Shown: piece by piece, positions 17,054 through 26,814 of the stretch
Position numbering within the stretch: the stretch's first letter is position 1
How the letters are laid out: each line of letters opens with the position of its first letter
Source: an uncultured Spirochaetales bacterium
Lineage (GTDB): Bacteria > Spirochaetota > Spirochaetia > JAFGXN01
Assembly: GCA_949289575.1 (NCBI GenBank)
Contig: CASEOG010000003.1
Location: forward strand, 1-64,000
Reading direction: 5' to 3'
DNA length: 64,000 bases
Notes under the pieces: model-generated
What the model was told of the DNA's origin: nothing
What the model saw: only the letters and a program-made list of their open reading frames with translations
The model's database searches: none
Translations under genes and position numbers: made by a program

Positions 17054-17957
17054 ATCCGCTGCAGGCGTCGTCGGGCTGAAACAGTTTTAATTTAACTCCG
17101 CACCACGGAATCAGCCCGACGGCTGTAAGGCCGACCGCGAAATAGCGAATCATATCGAGCCAACCCCATTCCGGCAACAGAAATTTAATGCCTGTATAAA
17201 TCAGTGCAATCGGAATCAGACCGACGGCATAGCGTAAGATTTTTGTCTTGACGGTACCGGCCGTGGAATAGCCGCCGTAAAAATATTCGAAAAGATAACC
17301 GCAGGCCAGCCCCGATGTCAGCATGGAAAATTTATGAATATCTCCCAAATCAAATCCTTCCGACAGAAAAAAAGAGGCGGCATAAAAGCCGATCCCGAGC
17401 AGAGCCGATGTCCCAGCCGTTACCGTCAGAAACAGAAACCGAACACGGCGATCCTCATAAATACGGGAGAATCGATGAAAAAGCAGGAAAGGAAACAGAA
17501 CCCCCAGCAAAAATCCGAATGCGACATCCTGAGGCCAGTGCACCCCCAGATAAAGACGCGACAACGCAATCGCAGCCACAATCAAAAAGACAATCGGAAG
17601 CAGAAAGGCCTTTCCGAGATAAGCCGCCCAGGAGAAGTAAAACGTTGCCGCATTCTGCGTATGTCCGCTCGGGAAAGAATAACCGCCGGCGGTTTCCAGC
17701 CGCTTTCCTTCAATTTCCGCCAGAGACTGAAAAGGGCGCGGATGTCTGAAAATAATTTTCAGAAGCAGATTGGAGAGAACGGAATACATTAAAACAAAAC
17801 AAAAGGCAAAGCTTCTTTTCTTATCACCGTTCCAGATCAGCCACCCCAATATCAGCAGATAAAGAGGCGGCTCTCCCATAAAACTGAAGAAGTGAAACAG
17901 TCCGTCCCAAAAAGGCGATGCGTTCCGTTGAAAAAAAAGCAAAATCGATTCCTGCAT
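17043..17957 (-). CDS. PAP2-family membrane phosphatase
   Basis: This 304-residue protein with multiple membrane helices carries the three phosphatase signatures in order: a Lys/Arg-rich KIIFRHPRPF, FPSGHTQNA and SRLYLGVHWPQD. The family dephosphorylates lipid phosphates such as phosphatidate, undecaprenyl pyrophosphate or phosphatidylglycerol phosphate. ATG 17957 with GGGAG upstream is the start; a longer in-frame extension overlaps the lacZ-like stop and is rejected. It follows the lacZ-like gene by 32 bases on the same strand, so it is probably transcribed from the same promoter. The C-terminal third has three or four extra helices of unclear role. Confidence 0.88.
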   Translation of the reverse strand: MQESILLFFQRNASPFWDGLFHFFSFMGEPPLYLLILGWLIWNGDKKRSFAFCFVLMYSVLSNLLLKIIFRHPRPFQSLAEIEGKRLETAGGYSFPSGHTQNAATFYFSWAAYLGKAFLLPIVFLIVAAIALSRLYLGVHWPQDVAFGFLLGVLFPFLLFHRFSRIYEDRRVRFLFLTVTAGTSALLGIGFYAASFFLSEGFDLGDIHKFSMLTSGLACGYLFEYFYGGYSTAGTVKTKILRYAVGLIPIALIYTGIKFLLPEWGWLDMIRYFAVGLTAVGLIPWCGVKLKLFQPDDACSGFKA

Positions 17958-17989
17958 TCCGTTTTCTCCCCGTCTTCCGTACCCGTTCT

Positions 17990-20900
17990 TTATTCCGCTG
18001 TCATGCGGAACCGGTAAGAATAAGTCTGTTTTCCGGGCAAGAGATATTTGTCCAAAGGAGCCGCTCCCCATGAGTCGATACAGCCCAAACCGCGCTGGGC
18101 AATATCGATATTCACTGTCACGGTTTCGCCTCTGTCGCGAATTTCATGCGGATGCTTTGCCGCTTCGAGCGCTTTTTGCGTAAAATCCCAGACATTAAAA
18201 CAGAAAACGGGATCTCCTTCGATACGAAGGCTCTTATTGTTCCCGTCGATTTCCAAATAACGGACTTCCGTTCGATAACCGCATTCCTGCGGATCGGTAT
18301 ACATGTGGTTCAGAGAAGAAATCGGCGATGCATACACACCGATCGGATAACCGCTGTAACGGTCCTGATAATTTTCCTCTTTTCCGCGTCCGAACCACCG
18401 GACATCCGTAAAGGATTTGTCGAGACCGAAAGTCAGACCGACACGGGGCACATCACGGGATCCTTTGAGATTAAAATTCGCCGACACATCGACCGTGCCG
18501 TCATCATAAATCGTGTATTCGCGAATGATTCGCGAAAATCCCTGCAGTCGGGACGATGCCGTCAGAACAACCGCTCCCTCTTTCTCTTCAACCTGCCACC
18601 GGGTACGTGAAGTGCCTTCATCCGTCATCCGGCTCCACTGATTCAGACGTTCCGGCGCCTTATTGCCTTCATCATTGTTTGTCGGAGCTCTCCACAAATT
18701 CACCCGCAAAGGTGATGTCATATAAGTTTTTCCGCCCCGTTCCCATTCGGTCATATCGCCGCTGCTTTTATCGAAAACAATCTCGAAACCGTCTCCGGAA
18801 ACGACACAGAAATCTCCCGACATATCGACTGTCGGAACCGTTCCCGATGAGACCCGTTTTTGCGCCAGAGCCTCCGGTCCGGTCAGTTCAAACTGATTGA
18901 AACCGTATTCGTAACCTTTATTACACCAGATTCTGTCCGTGTTGTAAAGATATGTAAAAGTCACAATCATATCCGACTCGTTGAGATAGGGCTTTAACTC
19001 GGCTGTCAAATCAATTTTTTTCGATTCCTGCGGAGGAAGATTCGGCGCGCCGATAACCCCGTCTGCAACTTTTTTTCCGTTCACTTCCGCTTTCCACTGA
19101 ACCCAGTAGGCCGAAAGATTTTCAAAAAAATTCTCGTTTTTTAAAAGGAAAACGGTTTTTTCCTCCGTCTGTTCGGTTACGATATTCTGGTAAATATGCT
19201 TAACCTCGGCCGCATGCGGATTCGGAATTCCCAGAGAATTCACCACTCCGTTCATTAAGAAATTCCCGTCGGTCGGATAATCACCGAAATCACCGCCGTA
19301 AGCCAGGTAGGAAACCCCGTCCTCCGTACGGGTCATAATCGACTGATCCTTGAAATCCCAAATGCAGCCGCCCTGCAAATAGGCTCCCGACCTGATAATA
19401 TCCCAATACTCTTTAAACCCGCCGAGACTGTTTCCCATTGCGTGGGCATATTCGGCAAGAATAAACGGTTTTCGGGGTGCCGCCGTCGGAACAGAATAGA
19501 CTTTGTCATTGACAAAGTAGACAGGCTTCAAATCGGCATAATTTTGAAGATCCCAGGGAGGAGTATACATGCTGGCATAAATATCGGTATTCTCTCCGTG
19601 TCCGGCCCGTTCCGCAAGGAAAGGCCGCGAAGGGTCAACCTCTTTCGAGAGTTTACGCTCTGCTACTATACCGATTCCGTCCCCGGCTTCATTTGAAGCC
19701 GACCAGATAATGACGGAAGGATGATTTTTGTCGCGATGAAGCATTCTGGCAAAACGGTCAACGTGAGCTTTCACCCATTCGGGACGCTTGGCCAGCGAGG
19801 CCGATCCGTATCCCATTCCGTGACTTTCGATATTGGCCTCATCGATCACATACAGACCAATCCGGTCGGCATATTTGTACAGATACGGATCATTCGGATA
19901 ATGAGCGGTTCGAATGGTATTGATATTAAGACGTTTCATCGTCTCCAAATCTTTTCGTATAACCTCACGGGAAACATACTGCCCCGTGTAAGCATCATGA
20001 TCGTGACGGTTAACCCCTTTGATAAAAATACGCTGTCCGTTGACAAGGAGGTTTCCTTCCTTTATTTCGACAGAGCGGAAACCGACATCGCAACCGGTTG
20101 CTTCGAGCAGCTGTCCCGAGTTATCCTTTAACGAGAAAACAAGACGGTACAGATTGGGAATCTCGGCACTCCAGAGTTTCGGATTTGCGACAAAATAGTC
20201 TGTTTTCAGCACCCGTGTTTGTCCTGCGGGAACTTTATAAGTTACGGTTCCGGAAGCAACCGCTTTTTTTCCGCTGTCATATAAAGCGTATGAAAGCAAT
20301 CCGTTGGATTCGCTTTTCCCGTAATTTTTGACCGTTGCCTGAAGACGCAGTTCCGCATCCCGGTAATCATTGCAAAGTACCGTATCGACCTTGAAATCAA
20401 AAAGGGATGTTTTGGGAGTCGAATAAAGCAGAACATCACGGTAAATACCGCTCAGCCGCCAGAAGTCCTGGCATTCCAGATAGGAACCGTCGGAATATTT
20501 AAAAACCTGCACGGCCAACCGGTTATTCCCCGATTTGACATAATCCGTAATGTCGAAAATCGCGGGTGTACGGCTGTCCTCGCTATAGCCGACCTGTTTT
20601 CCGTTAACCCATACGTAGAAAGCCGATGCCACACCCTGGAACTGAAGAAAAATCTGACGGCCGCCCCAATCCGCGGGAAAAGAAAAGTCGCGTGCATAAA
20701 ATCCGGTCGGATTGCGTTCTTCATACGTTGTCCACGTTTTGGGCGGTTCTCCCGTCACATACGGCGGATTTTTGACAAACGGATAAATCTGGTTGACATA
20801 AATCGGGGTTCCGTATCCTTCTATCTCCATATTCGACGGAACTTTAAGAGTTTTCCATCCGGAATCATCGTATCCCGTTTTCCAGAAATCAACGGGACCT

Positions 20901-21121
20901 TTCTCCGGTCGGGGTGCCCATTCGAATTTCCAGTTCCCGTTCAAAGACAGTTTATAAGCTGCCTCTTCGTTATCTTCCCGTGCATCCTGTTCCGTTGCAT
21001 ACGAATCATGGGTCGCAAAAGGATCTGTTTTGTTGATTCCGATCACCTGTTCGTTCTCCCAATCGGATGCAAACAGCATTCCGCCCGAAACCAGAAACAG
21101 AAGAGATAAAAATTTTTTCAT
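17990..21121 (-). CDS. Secreted beta-galactosidase, GH2 (LacZ type)
   Basis: This 1043-residue LacZ-type enzyme hydrolyses terminal beta-D-galactosides. Unlike E. coli LacZ it begins with a signal peptide (MKKFLSLLFLVSGGMLFA), so it acts in the periplasm or outside. It has the full five-domain set: sugar-binding jelly roll, Ig-like, TIM barrel, second Ig-like and the C-terminal Bgal_small_N domain. Catalytic residues are the acid/base Glu478 in WSASNEAG and the nucleophile Glu557 in ILAEYAHAMGNS, 79 apart as expected. The start is ATG 21121 with AAAGGTGG upstream and a consensus promoter. It is followed by a PAP2 gene. Confidence 0.95.
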   Translation of the reverse strand: MKKFLSLLFLVSGGMLFASDWENEQVIGINKTDPFATHDSYATEQDAREDNEEAAYKLSLNGNWKFEWAPRPEKGPVDFWKTGYDDSGWKTLKVPSNMEIEGYGTPIYVNQIYPFVKNPPYVTGEPPKTWTTYEERNPTGFYARDFSFPADWGGRQIFLQFQGVASAFYVWVNGKQVGYSEDSRTPAIFDITDYVKSGNNRLAVQVFKYSDGSYLECQDFWRLSGIYRDVLLYSTPKTSLFDFKVDTVLCNDYRDAELRLQATVKNYGKSESNGLLSYALYDSGKKAVASGTVTYKVPAGQTRVLKTDYFVANPKLWSAEIPNLYRLVFSLKDNSGQLLEATGCDVGFRSVEIKEGNLLVNGQRIFIKGVNRHDHDAYTGQYVSREVIRKDLETMKRLNINTIRTAHYPNDPYLYKYADRIGLYVIDEANIESHGMGYGSASLAKRPEWVKAHVDRFARMLHRDKNHPSVIIWSASNEAGDGIGIVAERKLSKEVDPSRPFLAERAGHGENTDIYASMYTPPWDLQNYADLKPVYFVNDKVYSVPTAAPRKPFILAEYAHAMGNSLGGFKEYWDIIRSGAYLQGGCIWDFKDQSIMTRTEDGVSYLAYGGDFGDYPTDGNFLMNGVVNSLGIPNPHAAEVKHIYQNIVTEQTEEKTVFLLKNENFFENLSAYWVQWKAEVNGKKVADGVIGAPNLPPQESKKIDLTAELKPYLNESDMIVTFTYLYNTDRIWCNKGYEYGFNQFELTGPEALAQKRVSSGTVPTVDMSGDFCVVSGDGFEIVFDKSSGDMTEWERGGKTYMTSPLRVNLWRAPTNNDEGNKAPERLNQWSRMTDEGTSRTRWQVEEKEGAVVLTASSRLQGFSRIIREYTIYDDGTVDVSANFNLKGSRDVPRVGLTFGLDKSFTDVRWFGRGKEENYQDRYSGYPIGVYASPISSLNHMYTDPQECGYRTEVRYLEIDGNNKSLRIEGDPVFCFNVWDFTQKALEAAKHPHEIRDRGETVTVNIDIAQRGLGCIDSWGAAPLDKYLLPGKQTYSYRFRMTAE

Positions 21122-21151
21122 AAAAGCCACCTTTACAATTGTTCTAATAAA

Positions 21152-21180
21152 ATTATAAGGGAGCATTCGGAAGATGTCAA
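21152..21180 (-). promoter_or_regulatory. Consensus promoter for the lacZ-like gene
   Basis: On the minus strand TTGACA (21180-21175), a 17-base spacer and TATAAT (21157-21152) match the consensus exactly, 31 bases before ATG 21121. Confidence 0.92.
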
Positions 21181-21203
21181 TGACAAAATTCGATAGAGAA
21201 GGA

Positions 21204-21237
21204 TAAAAAAAGCTGTACGAAACCCCGTACAGCTTTT
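21204..21237 (-). terminator. Intrinsic terminator after the LysM gene
   Basis: On the minus strand AAAGCTGTACG pairs with CGTACAGCTTT (stem about 11-12 bp, six-base loop), followed by a run of seven T. It separates the lipoprotein/LysM pair from the lacZ-like gene. Confidence 0.93.
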
Positions 21238-21251
21238 CATTCAAAACCGGA

Positions 21252-21938
21252 TCAGAATGTTCCTTCCCGTTTTTCTCCGTTCAGAGAAGGAATCAGCAGT
21301 TTTTCACCCGGATAAATCAAATGCGGTGAATCCGATTTTAATGTTTCTTTGTTGGCTTCGTAAAGCACCTTCCATTTAAACGGATCGCCGTAAACCTCTT
21401 TTTTACCGGCGATGCGCCACAGACAATCCCTGCATTCCGGTACAAGCTTAACGACATAATACTGCGGCAATACATCTTCCGAAGCAACCGTTTCCGAAGG
21501 TTTATACAGGCGGCGAATATCGGCCAGCGCATTAATCACCTTATCGGCTTCGGCAATAGCCGTCAGGTAATCTTCCGTTTCGAAAGCTTCAACGGCCGCA
21601 TTATACCAGCCGGAGGCAGATGCGAACAGTTCCGCATCGAAATCGGCCAGTTTAATCCGTTTCGCATAATCGATACGGTAGCCGGCCATTTTCACTTTAC
21701 TGTTGGCCCGGTAAATCAGTTTCATTTTCTCGATATACTCGAGCGACAGCCTTGCCTGTTCTTTTGCCTCGGATGAATATTGTATCGACTGATCGTAATT
21801 GCCGTTTTCCAGTTCGACTTTCGCTTTCTCTTTCAACTCGACCGATCGGCGGTAATATTCGTTGTCTTCGAAGTTTTGGGCAAAAACCGCTCCGGAAAAA
21901 AACGACATAATGATGAGAACAAAAATTCGTTTTTTCAT
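21252..21938 (-). CDS. Secreted LysM-domain protein
   Basis: This 228-residue protein has a signal peptide (MKKRIFVLIIMSFFSGAVFA), a helical central region (about 25-150) that looks like a tetratricopeptide-type helical pair, and a C-terminal LysM domain (about 165-222: YVVKL...LWRIAGKKEVYGDPFKWKVLYEAN...IYPGEKLLIPSL). LysM binds GlcNAc-containing glycans, so it probably sits on peptidoglycan in the periplasm. Its ATG overlaps the upstream lipoprotein stop (ATGA), so the two are translationally coupled. The pair is reminiscent of treponemal membrane antigens with helical repeats, but no symbol is justified. Confidence 0.85.
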   Translation of the reverse strand: MKKRIFVLIIMSFFSGAVFAQNFEDNEYYRRSVELKEKAKVELENGNYDQSIQYSSEAKEQARLSLEYIEKMKLIYRANSKVKMAGYRIDYAKRIKLADFDAELFASASGWYNAAVEAFETEDYLTAIAEADKVINALADIRRLYKPSETVASEDVLPQYYVVKLVPECRDCLWRIAGKKEVYGDPFKWKVLYEANKETLKSDSPHLIYPGEKLLIPSLNGEKREGTF

Positions 21939-22372
21939 TCATCGGCCTCCTGCAGCTGTCTGACTTCATCATCCAGACGGGCTATCTCTTCGTTCCCGAC
22001 CCGAATCGCTTCATCATTTTCGGCAATAGCTTCTTCCGCTCGACGCAATGCCTCAAGAGCTTCCGCATATTTGGAGCCCCCTGCCTGCTCGAAAGCTTTC
22101 AGAAATGCATCTCTCGACTCGGTGTATTTCTGCAAAGCAACGGCATAGTCTTCACCGGCTGCCGCTTCATCCCCGGCTTTCAGCGCCGCTTCTCCCTGTG
22201 CAAAAAGATCACCCGCCTTTTCGTCTGCCTGAACGGAAAGTGCTTTTTCCCGAGCCGCAACGGCCTCTTCTCTCATTGCATCGGCGGCGGTAATTTCTTC
22301 TGCGGAAGGTTTGGTTTTACAGGCAAAAAGAGCCAGTACAACCAAAATCAACAACGGTACATGTTTCTTCAT
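21935..22372 (-). CDS. Small helical lipoprotein
   Basis: This 145-residue protein has a lipoprotein signal ending LALFAC (Cys18). The mature part is extremely Ala/Glu-rich and wholly helical, with repeats resembling AREKA, AEEAI and ALEALRRAEEAI, and ends in a coiled-coil-like tail. It should be lipid-anchored and extend into the periplasm. GGAGG precedes ATG 22372. It is coupled to the LysM gene by a 4-base overlap, so I infer they act together at the cell wall. Confidence 0.8.
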   Translation of the reverse strand: MKKHVPLLILVVLALFACKTKPSAEEITAADAMREEAVAAREKALSVQADEKAGDLFAQGEAALKAGDEAAAGEDYAVALQKYTESRDAFLKAFEQAGGSKYAEALEALRRAEEAIAENDEAIRVGNEEIARLDDEVRQLQEADE

Positions 22373-22430
22373 AAAAAATCCTCCATCTCATGAAGTTTTG
22401 GTTTATCGTTACCGACTTTCTATTATAAAC

Positions 22431-22479
22431 CAAAAAAAAAAGAAAAGGTATTCTTTTTTTAAAAAAATAACCTTTTCTT
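22431..22479 (-). terminator. Intrinsic terminator after gdhA
   Basis: On the minus strand a 10-bp arm AAGAAAAGGT and its complement ACCTTTTCTT flank a very A/T-rich centre and run into about ten T. A TATAAT box (minus, 22427-22422) follows and may start the lipoprotein transcript, but no good -35 is visible. Confidence 0.75.
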
Positions 22480-22509
22480 CTAAAAATTGTTAGAATACAA
22501 GATTATATC

Positions 22510-23877
<1,368 letters not shown>

Positions 23878-23890
23878 CTATCCGAACCGC

Positions 23891-23919
23891 ATTTTAGCAA
23901 AAAAATAGCAAAAAAACAA
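23891..23919 (-). promoter_or_regulatory. Probable gdhA promoter
   Basis: On the minus strand TTGTTT (23919-23914), a 17-base spacer and TAAAAT (23896-23891) lie 25 bases before the start codon in a very A/T-rich divergent region. Confidence 0.5.
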
Positions 23920-23964
23920 TATTTCCTTCTTTCAAATTTAACTTTTTGGAAAAAATTAAATTTT

Positions 23965-23994
23965 TTGTTTCATTCGGATAAAAGGTGTATTATC
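23965..23994 (+). promoter_or_regulatory. Possible GH97 promoter
   Basis: TTGTTT (23965-23970), an 18-base spacer and TATTAT (23989-23994) lie ahead of the GH97 start at 24021. The match is weak and the surrounding A/T richness makes chance likely. Confidence 0.35.
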
Positions 23995-24020
23995 CTTATG
24001 TTCATAAAAGGAGAATGTTT

Positions 24021-25976
24021 ATGAAAATAAAAATGCTGATACCGCTGTTTCTGACAACAGCGCTTTTTTTGCCTGCACAGACGTGGCAAATATCAAATCC
24101 CCAAAAATCGCTGACATTCGAAGTCACTCTTGATGACGGATCTCTTTCTTACCGCTTATTCGATAAAAACACCGTTTATATCGAACCGTCACCGCTCGGA
24201 ATCGAAACCGCCGCAACTGCTCTCACCGGCAATCTGTCGTTTGTTTCGGAGAAGCGGGGCAGCGTGACGCAGTCATACCGCATCGGTCACGGCAAAAAGT
24301 CGCAATATACCAACAGCGGCAACAGCCTGACGCTGACATTTGCTGCCGCCGACGAAACCCGCCTCGGTCTCGAGATTCAGGTTTATCCCGACGGAGCCGC
24401 CTTCCGCTACACCGGGAACTGGGGCTCGACGACGGTTCTCAACGAAAAAACCGGATTTAAGCTGAAACCGGGAATCCGCGCCTGGATGCAAACCTACGAC
24501 AAACCGGCACTCGGCGCGCCCGCCTACGAAAAGCCGTACACGCGGACCGTTACCGGAACCCATGCCGACACCGTCCGCCCCAATAACGGCTGGTGCCTGC
24601 CGGCTCTCTTCGAACCGGCCCCCGGCCGCTTTGTACTGATTGCCGATGCCGATGTCCGCGAAAATTACTGCGGCATCCGGCTGAATGCCGACTGCACCGA
24701 CGGCCTTTATACGGTACGCTTCCCCTACGGGGGGGATGCCAAAGGACACGGAGAGGTCTGCCCCCGCATCGACGGCGAATTTGCTTCACCGTGGCGGGTT
24801 CTGATTGCCGGTGATTTGGCAACCGTTTTCGAAAGCACGCTGGTCACCGACGTCTCGGCCGAACTCGATCCGGTTTTCGGCGGCACTTTCCCCGAATGGG
24901 TCAGACCGGGCCGCAGCGCCTGGAACTGGGGGCATTATCATAATATCCGGTGGAACTCCGGATACAAACGGGAAGTGAAAGCCGCCGCGGCCGCCCGCGA
25001 ACTGGGATGGGAATACTCACTGGTTGACGCCAACTGGAATACATGGGGAATCGATCCGTACAAAAAAGTCAAAACTCTGATTGACGCTGCCGGCGGCGAA
25101 GTCGGTATCTGGCTCTGGTACAACTCGGGCGGAAAACACAACTCCGTCACGGAAGCCCCCCGCAACAAAATGGACAACCGGGAAATCCGCCGTGCGGAAA
25201 TGAAGAAACTGGCCGCGTTGGGGGTCAAAGGACTGAAAATCGATTTTTTCCATTCGGAAAAGCAGGCGATGATCCGCAATTATCTGGAAATTTTGGAAGA
25301 TGCCGCCGAATACGGTCTGATGATTAACTTTCACGGCTGTGCACTGCCGAAAGGATGGGAACGGCGCTTTCCGAATCTGATGACGGCCGAAGCGGTTTTC
25401 GGAGGCGAACAGTACCATTTCGGAATCAATGCCGGCCCGCACGCCGACGAAAATCTTTACTTCGTCTTTACAAGAAATATCACGGCACCGATGGATTTTA
25501 CCCCGGTCATTTTCGAACCGTACTACCTGAGCTGCGGCAGCACCTACGGCCATTCTCTGGCACAGGCCGTTATGTTTGAATCGGGAGTCACTCACTATGC
25601 CGACACCGTTCACGACCCGAAAGCCGGGTACAGGAAGGTCTTTGCCGCCTATCCCGAAGTCGAAATTTTAATGAAAGCAATCCCCTCCGATTGGGACGAA
25701 TCGATTCTGCTGGAAGGCGATCCGGACACTCATGCCGTCATTGCCCGCCGAAAAGGCGATAACTGGTTTGTCGCCGGTTTTAATGCGTCTGCGGAAAAGA
25801 AAACCGTCACAATCGACCTGACCCGGTTTGCCGGTCAAAACAAAACGGAAATCGTGCTTGCCGCCGACGGCCCGACCGCCGATTCGTTCGACGCCCGCAC
25901 CCTGCCGGCCGCCGACAACCCGGTCCTGACCGTCACCATGGACAAAGACGGAGGATTCACCGCCCTCATCCGCTGA
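24021..25976 (+). CDS. Secreted glycoside hydrolase family 97, probable alpha-galactosidase
   Basis: This 651-residue protein has a signal peptide (MKIKMLIPLFLTTALFLPAQ) and the three GH97 parts: N-terminal beta-super-sandwich (about 25-285), TIM barrel (about 290-550) and C-terminal beta domain (about 555-651). In the barrel GLKIDFF supplies Asp408, the position of the nucleophile in retaining GH97 alpha-galactosidases; inverting alpha-glucosidases lack it. Glu457 in TAEAVFGGEQ is the likely acid/base. I therefore predict a retaining alpha-galactosidase. ATG 24021 is 7 bases after GGAG; an ATG at 24015 is too close. GC content rises in this gene and the proBAC genes that follow. Confidence 0.88.
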   Translation: MKIKMLIPLFLTTALFLPAQTWQISNPQKSLTFEVTLDDGSLSYRLFDKNTVYIEPSPLGIETAATALTGNLSFVSEKRGSVTQSYRIGHGKKSQYTNSGNSLTLTFAAADETRLGLEIQVYPDGAAFRYTGNWGSTTVLNEKTGFKLKPGIRAWMQTYDKPALGAPAYEKPYTRTVTGTHADTVRPNNGWCLPALFEPAPGRFVLIADADVRENYCGIRLNADCTDGLYTVRFPYGGDAKGHGEVCPRIDGEFASPWRVLIAGDLATVFESTLVTDVSAELDPVFGGTFPEWVRPGRSAWNWGHYHNIRWNSGYKREVKAAAAARELGWEYSLVDANWNTWGIDPYKKVKTLIDAAGGEVGIWLWYNSGGKHNSVTEAPRNKMDNREIRRAEMKKLAALGVKGLKIDFFHSEKQAMIRNYLEILEDAAEYGLMINFHGCALPKGWERRFPNLMTAEAVFGGEQYHFGINAGPHADENLYFVFTRNITAPMDFTPVIFEPYYLSCGSTYGHSLAQAVMFESGVTHYADTVHDPKAGYRKVFAAYPEVEILMKAIPSDWDESILLEGDPDTHAVIARRKGDNWFVAGFNASAEKKTVTIDLTRFAGQNKTEIVLAADGPTADSFDARTLPAADNPVLTVTMDKDGGFTALIR

Positions 25977-25983
25977 GGGCGGA

Positions 25984-26004
25984 CGGCTGTCCGGCAGACA
26001 GCCG
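25984..26004. terminator. Hairpin between convergent GH97 and proB
   Basis: CGGCTGTC (25984-25991) pairs perfectly with GACAGCCG (25997-26004) around a five-base loop. It lies between two convergent stop codons but has no T-run on either strand, so termination by it is only inferred. Confidence 0.45.
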
Positions 26005-26046
26005 AACAACCGTGAAGCGGCCGGAAACAGGGATAACGCCTCTCTT

Positions 26047-26814
26047 TCAGACCTTATGAAAAAAGGTTCGCGGACAGCTGCCGGCAATCACGGCATCCAG
26101 ATCGTATTTGCCGTTGGCGACGATTGTGTCGATACCGGCCGCGGTAAGGATGCCGGCCGCACGGACTTTGGAATACATCCCGCCGAGGCCGAGCGAATTG
26201 GTTTTTTTGGAAGCCATGCCGAAGATTTCGTCGGTCACCGAACGGACATCGGACACAATTTCACCGCTGCCGCTTTTGGGATCGGCCGTGTAAAGCCCGT
26301 CGACATCGGTTAAAATCACCGTCAAATCGGCACCGATATTTTTCCCGACCAGCGCCGTCAGAATATCGTTATCGGTAAAAATCCGCTCGCTGTCGGAAAG
26401 CTCGTCCTTACTGACCATATCGTTTTCGTTGATCACCGGAATCACCCCGGAACGGCAGTAAGCATCGATAATCGAGGTAATGCATTTCAGCTCTTTTTCT
26501 TTATCAAAATTATGGTGCGTCAAAAGAACCTGACCGATCGGCACGTTGTGAATATCAAACTGAGACTGATAAAACCGGATCAGTTTCACCTGCCCCTGCC
26601 CCGAGAGCATCTGCAGGCGAAGCACCTCTTTCGGCCGCTCCCCGATGCCGTTAATCTCCATTCCTGCCGCAACGGCTCCCGACGTGACCAGAACAACCGA
26701 ATGGCCGGCTTTCTGTAACGCCGCCATCTGCTGAATCTTGACGGCAAGCCACGAATAATCGATTTTGTGATTTTTGCTGATGAGTGCACTTCCGATTTTG
26801 ACGAGAATTCTCAT
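26047..26814 (-). CDS. proB: Glutamate 5-kinase
   Basis: This 255-residue amino-acid kinase phosphorylates glutamate, the first step of proline synthesis. It has the family segments VKIGSALIS, VLVTSGAVAAGM, PVINENDMV and the late GGMYSKVRAA loop. It ends after the kinase domain, so the RNA-binding-like PUA domain of the 367-residue E. coli enzyme is absent, as in several other bacteria. Its ATG overlaps the proA stop (ATGA), giving translational coupling. It is the last gene of ompA-like-proC-proA-proB. Confidence 0.95.
   Translation of the reverse strand: MRILVKIGSALISKNHKIDYSWLAVKIQQMAALQKAGHSVVLVTSGAVAAGMEINGIGERPKEVLRLQMLSGQGQVKLIRFYQSQFDIHNVPIGQVLLTHHNFDKEKELKCITSIIDAYCRSGVIPVINENDMVSKDELSDSERIFTDNDILTALVGKNIGADLTVILTDVDGLYTADPKSGSGEIVSDVRSVTDEIFGMASKKTNSLGLGGMYSKVRAAGILTAAGIDTIVANGKYDLDAVIAGSCPRTFFHKV

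Noticed and set aside
22440-22479. The A/T-rich palindrome as a replication or recombination site
   Set aside because: It sits directly after gdhA, with a T-run on the minus strand, which is fully explained by an intrinsic terminator.
26047-26814. proB as a truncated pseudogene because it lacks the PUA domain
   Set aside because: The kinase domain is complete and PUA-less glutamate kinases are functional in other bacteria; the stop lies in a normal place for that class.
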